From an uncultured Collinsella sp. (lineage in GTDB: Bacteria; Actinomycetota; Coriobacteriia; Coriobacteriales; Coriobacteriaceae): a stretch of DNA of 13,730 bases. Both the position numbers and the translations under genes were made by a program. Below are positions 10,971 to 13,730 of the stretch, piece by piece. The stretch spans positions 1 to 13,730 of the forward strand of contig UREZ01000047.1 of NCBI GenBank assembly GCA_900547025.1, given 5' to 3'. The notes below the pieces were generated by a model. That model made no database searches and was not told where the DNA came from. It was given only the letters and a program-made list of their open reading frames with translations. Position 1 is the first letter of the stretch; every line of letters begins with the position of its first letter.

Positions 10971-13562
10971 TTGAAGCTCATCATCGCCGAGAAAAACGAC
11001 GCCGCGCGGCAGATTGCCGAGCGTCTGTCCACGGGTAAACCCAAAAAGGACAAGGTGTACAACACCGCCATCTACCGTTTTGAGTGGAAGGGCGAGGAGT
11101 GCGTGACGATCGGTCTTGCCGGTCACATCCTTGCGCCCGATTTTTGCGACAGCGTGCTGTTCGATAAAAAGCTGGGCTGGTATTCGGTTACTGAGGACGG
11201 CGAGATGCTGCCGGCCGACATGCCCGATGGCCTGGCTCGTCCGCCCTACGACACCAAGCGCAAGCCGTTTCTTGCCGATGGTATCTTCATCAAGGGCTGG
11301 AAGCTCGAGAGCCTGCCTTATCTCACCTGGGCGCCCGTCATTAAACTACCGGCCGAGAAGGAGCTCATTCGCTCGCTCAAGAACCTTGCCAAGAAGTCCG
11401 ACAGCGTCATCATCGCTACGGACTTCGATCGCGAGGGCGAGCTGATCGGTTCGGACGCCCTCAACAAGGTGCGCGAGGTTGCGCCCGACTTGCCGGTCGC
11501 CCGCGCCCAGTACTCTTCGTTTACCAAGGCCGAGATTACGCACGCCTTCGATAATCTCGTCTCGCTCGACCAGAACCTGGCCGACGCCGGCGAGAGCCGT
11601 CAGCACATCGACCTTATCTGGGGTGCGGTGCTCACGCGTTACCTGACGCTCGCCAAGTTTGGCGGCTTTGGTAACGTGCGCTCCGCCGGCCGCGTGCAGA
11701 CCCCGACGCTTGCCCTGGTGGTCGAGCGCGAGCGCGAGCGCATGGCGTTTGTGCCCGAGGACTATTGGCAGATTCGCGGCATGGGCGCCGCGCAAGGCGC
11801 TGCCGAGGACGATCGCTTTAAGATCGCGCACAAGACAGCGCGCTTTACCGACAAGGATGCTGCCGAGACGGCGTATAGTCACGTCGACGGCGCCGAGACG
11901 GCAACCGTCGCCGCGGTGACCAAGCGCTCCCGCAAGCAGCAGCCGCCCACGCCGTTTGCGACGACCTCGCTACAGGCCGCCGCCGCGGCCGAGGGCATCT
12001 CGCCTGCGCGTACCATGCGCATCGCCGAGTCCCTCTACATGGCGGGCCTCATCAGCTACCCGCGTGTCGACAACACCGTGTACCCCGCGACGCTCGATCT
12101 GGGCGCCGTGGTGAGTGACCTGGCAAAGATCAACCCGGCGCTGGCGCCCGTGTGCAAAAAGGTACTCGCTGGCCCCATGAAGCCCACGCGCGGTAAAGTC
12201 GAGACCACCGACCACCCGCCTATCTATCCCACGGGCGAGGGCGATCCGTCCACGCTCGACGGCGGTCAGCGCAAGCTCTACGACCTCATCGCCCGTCGCT
12301 TCCTGGCGACGCTTATGGGTCCTGCGACCATTGAGAACACCAAGCTCGAGCTCGACGTCAACGGCGAGCCGTTCGTGGCCTCGGGTGACGTGCTCGTGAC
12401 CCCTGGCTTCCGCGAGGCCTATCCGTACGGCCTTAAGCGCGATGAGCAGATGCCGCCGCTGGAGCAGGGCGATACGGTCGACGTGTTCGACATTAAGCTC
12501 GAGGCCAAGCAGACCGAGCCGCCCGCGCGCTACAGCCAGGGCAAGCTCGTGCAGGAGATGGAAAAGCGCGGCCTGGGCACCAAGTCCACGCGCGCGAGCA
12601 TCATCGAGCGCCTGTACGCCGTGCGCTACCTCAAAAACGATCCCGTGGAGCCGAGTCAGCTGGGCATCGCCATCATCGATGCACTGACGCAGTTTGCCCC
12701 GCGCATCACGAGCCCCGATATGACCAGCGAGCTCGATGGCGACATGACCCGCGTGGAGCGCGGCGAGGATACCGAAGAGCATGTCGTGACGCACTCGCGC
12801 GCGCTGCTGGCCGGCGTGCTCGACGAGCTGCTCAAGCACACGCAGGAGCTGGGCGACGCCATCAGCGACGCCGTCACGGCCGATGCGCGCGTGGGCGCTT
12901 GCCCCAAGTGCGGCAAGGACCTGGTTATGAAGACGAGTGCCAAGACCCGCGGCAGCTTTATCGGCTGCATGGGCTGGCCCGACTGCGACGTGACCTATCC
13001 GGTGCCGAGCGGCGTCAAGGTAAGCCCGCTCGAGGGCGAGGCGGCCGTGTGCCCCGAGTGTGGCGCGCCGCGCATTAAGTGCCAGCCGTTCCGCCAGAAG
13101 GCTTTCGAGATCTGCGTGAACCCGACGTGCCCCACCAACTACGAGCCCGACCTTAAGGTGGGCGAGTGCAAGGTGTGCGCCGAGGCCGGACGCCATGGCG
13201 ACCTGATCGCGCACAAGAGCGAGAAGAGCGGCAAGCGCTTTATCCGCTGCACCAACTACGATGACTGTGGCGTGAGCTATCCTCTGCCGGCGCGCGGTAA
13301 GCTCGAGGCGACGGGTGAGACTTGCCCCGAGTGCGGCGCCCCCATCGTGGTGGTCAACACGGCGCGCGGCCCGTGGCGCATCTGCGTGAACATGGACTGC
13401 CCGACCAAGGAGAAGAAGCCCGCCCGCGGTCGCAAGACCACGACCAAGGCGAGCACGGCCAAGAAGACGACGGCGGCAAAGAAGACTGCTGCCAAGAAGT
13501 CGACTGCCAAGAAGACTGCCGCGAAAAAGACGACCACCAAGAAGGCGGCCGCCGACAAGTAG
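10971..13562 (+). CDS. topA: Type IA DNA topoisomerase with four zinc ribbons and a Lys-rich tail
   Basis: Relaxes negatively supercoiled DNA by single-strand passage. It is 863 residues, starting at TTG (10971), 6 nt after ATAGGAG; no Met occurs before residue 79, and the Toprim Glu7 in LIIAEK fixes the start. The Toprim domain has D151-D153-E155 in ATDFDREGE. RSAGRVQTPTLALV (237-250) is the usual DNA-binding signature. The active-site Tyr363 is in LISYPRVDNTVYP, a variant of the more common YPRTDS. The style resembles archaeal-type TopA/topoisomerase III more than E. coli TopA. C-terminal zinc ribbons begin at Cys644, Cys694, Cys733 and Cys785. Residues 812-863 are an Ala/Lys/Thr repeat tail like those of histone H1 and actinobacterial topoisomerase I, expected to hold DNA and raise processivity. 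It is likely the last gene of the tat-hyp transcript or has its own weak promoter. The symbol topA is by function. Confidence 0.94.
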   Translation: MKLIIAEKNDAARQIAERLSTGKPKKDKVYNTAIYRFEWKGEECVTIGLAGHILAPDFCDSVLFDKKLGWYSVTEDGEMLPADMPDGLARPPYDTKRKPFLADGIFIKGWKLESLPYLTWAPVIKLPAEKELIRSLKNLAKKSDSVIIATDFDREGELIGSDALNKVREVAPDLPVARAQYSSFTKAEITHAFDNLVSLDQNLADAGESRQHIDLIWGAVLTRYLTLAKFGGFGNVRSAGRVQTPTLALVVERERERMAFVPEDYWQIRGMGAAQGAAEDDRFKIAHKTARFTDKDAAETAYSHVDGAETATVAAVTKRSRKQQPPTPFATTSLQAAAAAEGISPARTMRIAESLYMAGLISYPRVDNTVYPATLDLGAVVSDLAKINPALAPVCKKVLAGPMKPTRGKVETTDHPPIYPTGEGDPSTLDGGQRKLYDLIARRFLATLMGPATIENTKLELDVNGEPFVASGDVLVTPGFREAYPYGLKRDEQMPPLEQGDTVDVFDIKLEAKQTEPPARYSQGKLVQEMEKRGLGTKSTRASIIERLYAVRYLKNDPVEPSQLGIAIIDALTQFAPRITSPDMTSELDGDMTRVERGEDTEEHVVTHSRALLAGVLDELLKHTQELGDAISDAVTADARVGACPKCGKDLVMKTSAKTRGSFIGCMGWPDCDVTYPVPSGVKVSPLEGEAAVCPECGAPRIKCQPFRQKAFEICVNPTCPTNYEPDLKVGECKVCAEAGRHGDLIAHKSEKSGKRFIRCTNYDDCGVSYPLPARGKLEATGETCPECGAPIVVVNTARGPWRICVNMDCPTKEKKPARGRKTTTKASTAKKTTAAKKTAAKKSTAKKTAAKKTTTKKAAADK

Positions 13563-13590
13563 CGGCGCAGTCGAAACATTGCCCAAAACA

Positions 13591-13626
13591 AAAACGAGCG
13601 AGGACCTCAAAATCCTCGCTCGTTTT
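13591..13626. terminator. Bidirectional intrinsic terminator after topA
   Basis: A 14-bp perfect stem: 13591-13604 with 13613-13626, core ACGAGCGAGGA/TCCTCGCTCGT, loop CCTCAAAA. Plus-strand transcripts end in TTTTTT (13623-13628). Minus-strand transcripts end in TTTTTGTTTT, from the A-rich run before the stem. It suits a convergent gene arriving from the right. Confidence 0.93.
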
Positions 13627-13630
13627 TTAT

Positions 13631-13688
13631 CCGGCAGTTAGGGACGTTTCTTTTCTGCCGGCAGTTTAGGAACGTCCCTAACTGCCGG
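13631..13688. repeat. Mosaic palindrome of the GGGAC-core family, copy 3
   Basis: CCGGCAGTTAGGGACGTT (13631-13648) is perfectly inverted by AACGTCCCTAACTGCCGG (13671-13688), an 18-bp match. Within it CTGCCGGCAG (13655-13664) is a shared central palindrome, so the arm CCGGCAG/CTGCCGG appears four times and the core appears once in each orientation. It directly follows the topA terminator. Confidence 0.7.
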
Positions 13689-13706
13689 CTCGGGAACGAC
13701 AAAGCG

Positions 13707-13730
13707 CTAGTTCACTTCGACGGGTTTGGC
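13707..13730 (-). CDS. Possible C-terminal end of a convergent gene (partial)
   Basis: On the minus strand, entering from the right edge, seven codons (AKPVEVN) end in TAG at 13707-13709. The placement, just beyond the bidirectional terminator, is where a convergent gene would end, but eight codons including the stop are too few to judge. It may be chance. Confidence 0.2.
   Translation of the reverse strand, partial: AKPVEVN

Noticed and set aside
13404..13559. AAGAAG-type repeat at the end of topA as a tandem DNA repeat
   Set aside because: It is explained by the Lys/Ala/Thr protein tail; the unit is irregular at the DNA level.
11970..13610. A 546-codon open frame antisense to topA
   Set aside because: Long antisense frames are expected in high-GC genes. 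Its composition (Ala/Arg/Gly/Leu/His runs) has no recognisable domain, and the topA frame has intact motifs throughout.

Overview
The window reads as chromosomal DNA from a gut Coriobacteriia member, most likely a Collinsella-type actinobacterium. This is inferred from three things: high GC coding sequence with C/G-ending codons and strong AAAGGAG-type ribosome binding sites; the gene set (archaeal-like long topoisomerase IA with a Lys-rich tail, Mn-type pyrophosphatase, short-form ManA, class I/II aspartate aminotransferase of the actinobacterial AspT type); and intergenic hairpins carrying GGGACAGGTT-like cores. No 16S or other marker is present, so the genus is a judgement, not a proof.

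Layout. Left block (95-3115): on the minus strand a GntR/HutC regulator runs toward a class I mannose-6-phosphate isomerase. Divergent from them, across a 340-nt regulatory gap with a LacI-type palindrome and two hairpins, is a ROK-family sugar kinase. Kinase plus isomerase would take hexoses (glucose, possibly mannose) to fructose 6-phosphate. Middle block (3281-5830): a manganese-dependent inorganic pyrophosphatase with its own terminator, then the Na+/H+ antiporter NhaA. The nhaA leader contains a second, strong intrinsic-terminator hairpin 33 nt before its start codon, so transcription attenuation is likely. A 373-nt non-genic stretch follows, then an unrecognised 84-residue protein on the minus strand.

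Right block (6609-13562), all on the plus strand: a PLP aminotransferase, a single-domain STAS anti-sigma-factor antagonist, and then a compact run tatA/B-tatC-hypA-hypB-topA. tatA/B and tatC overlap by one base, tatC and hypA are 6 nt apart, and hypA-hypB and hypB-topA are separated by about 55 nt. This joins the twin-arginine export machine to the nickel-insertion proteins of hydrogenase maturation, and then to a type IA topoisomerase. A bidirectional terminator follows topA, and the last bases may hold the C-terminal codons of a convergent gene.

The most unusual features are non-coding. Three intergenic stem-loops have different, individually complementary stems but share a loop core related to GGGACAGGTT, and two of them are doubled into mosaic palindromes. 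Other points are the nhaA attenuator with an upstream inverted repeat, and an inverted repeat abutting the putative -10 of the tat-hyp operon. I found no CRISPR array, tRNA, rRNA, transposase gene or prophage gene.
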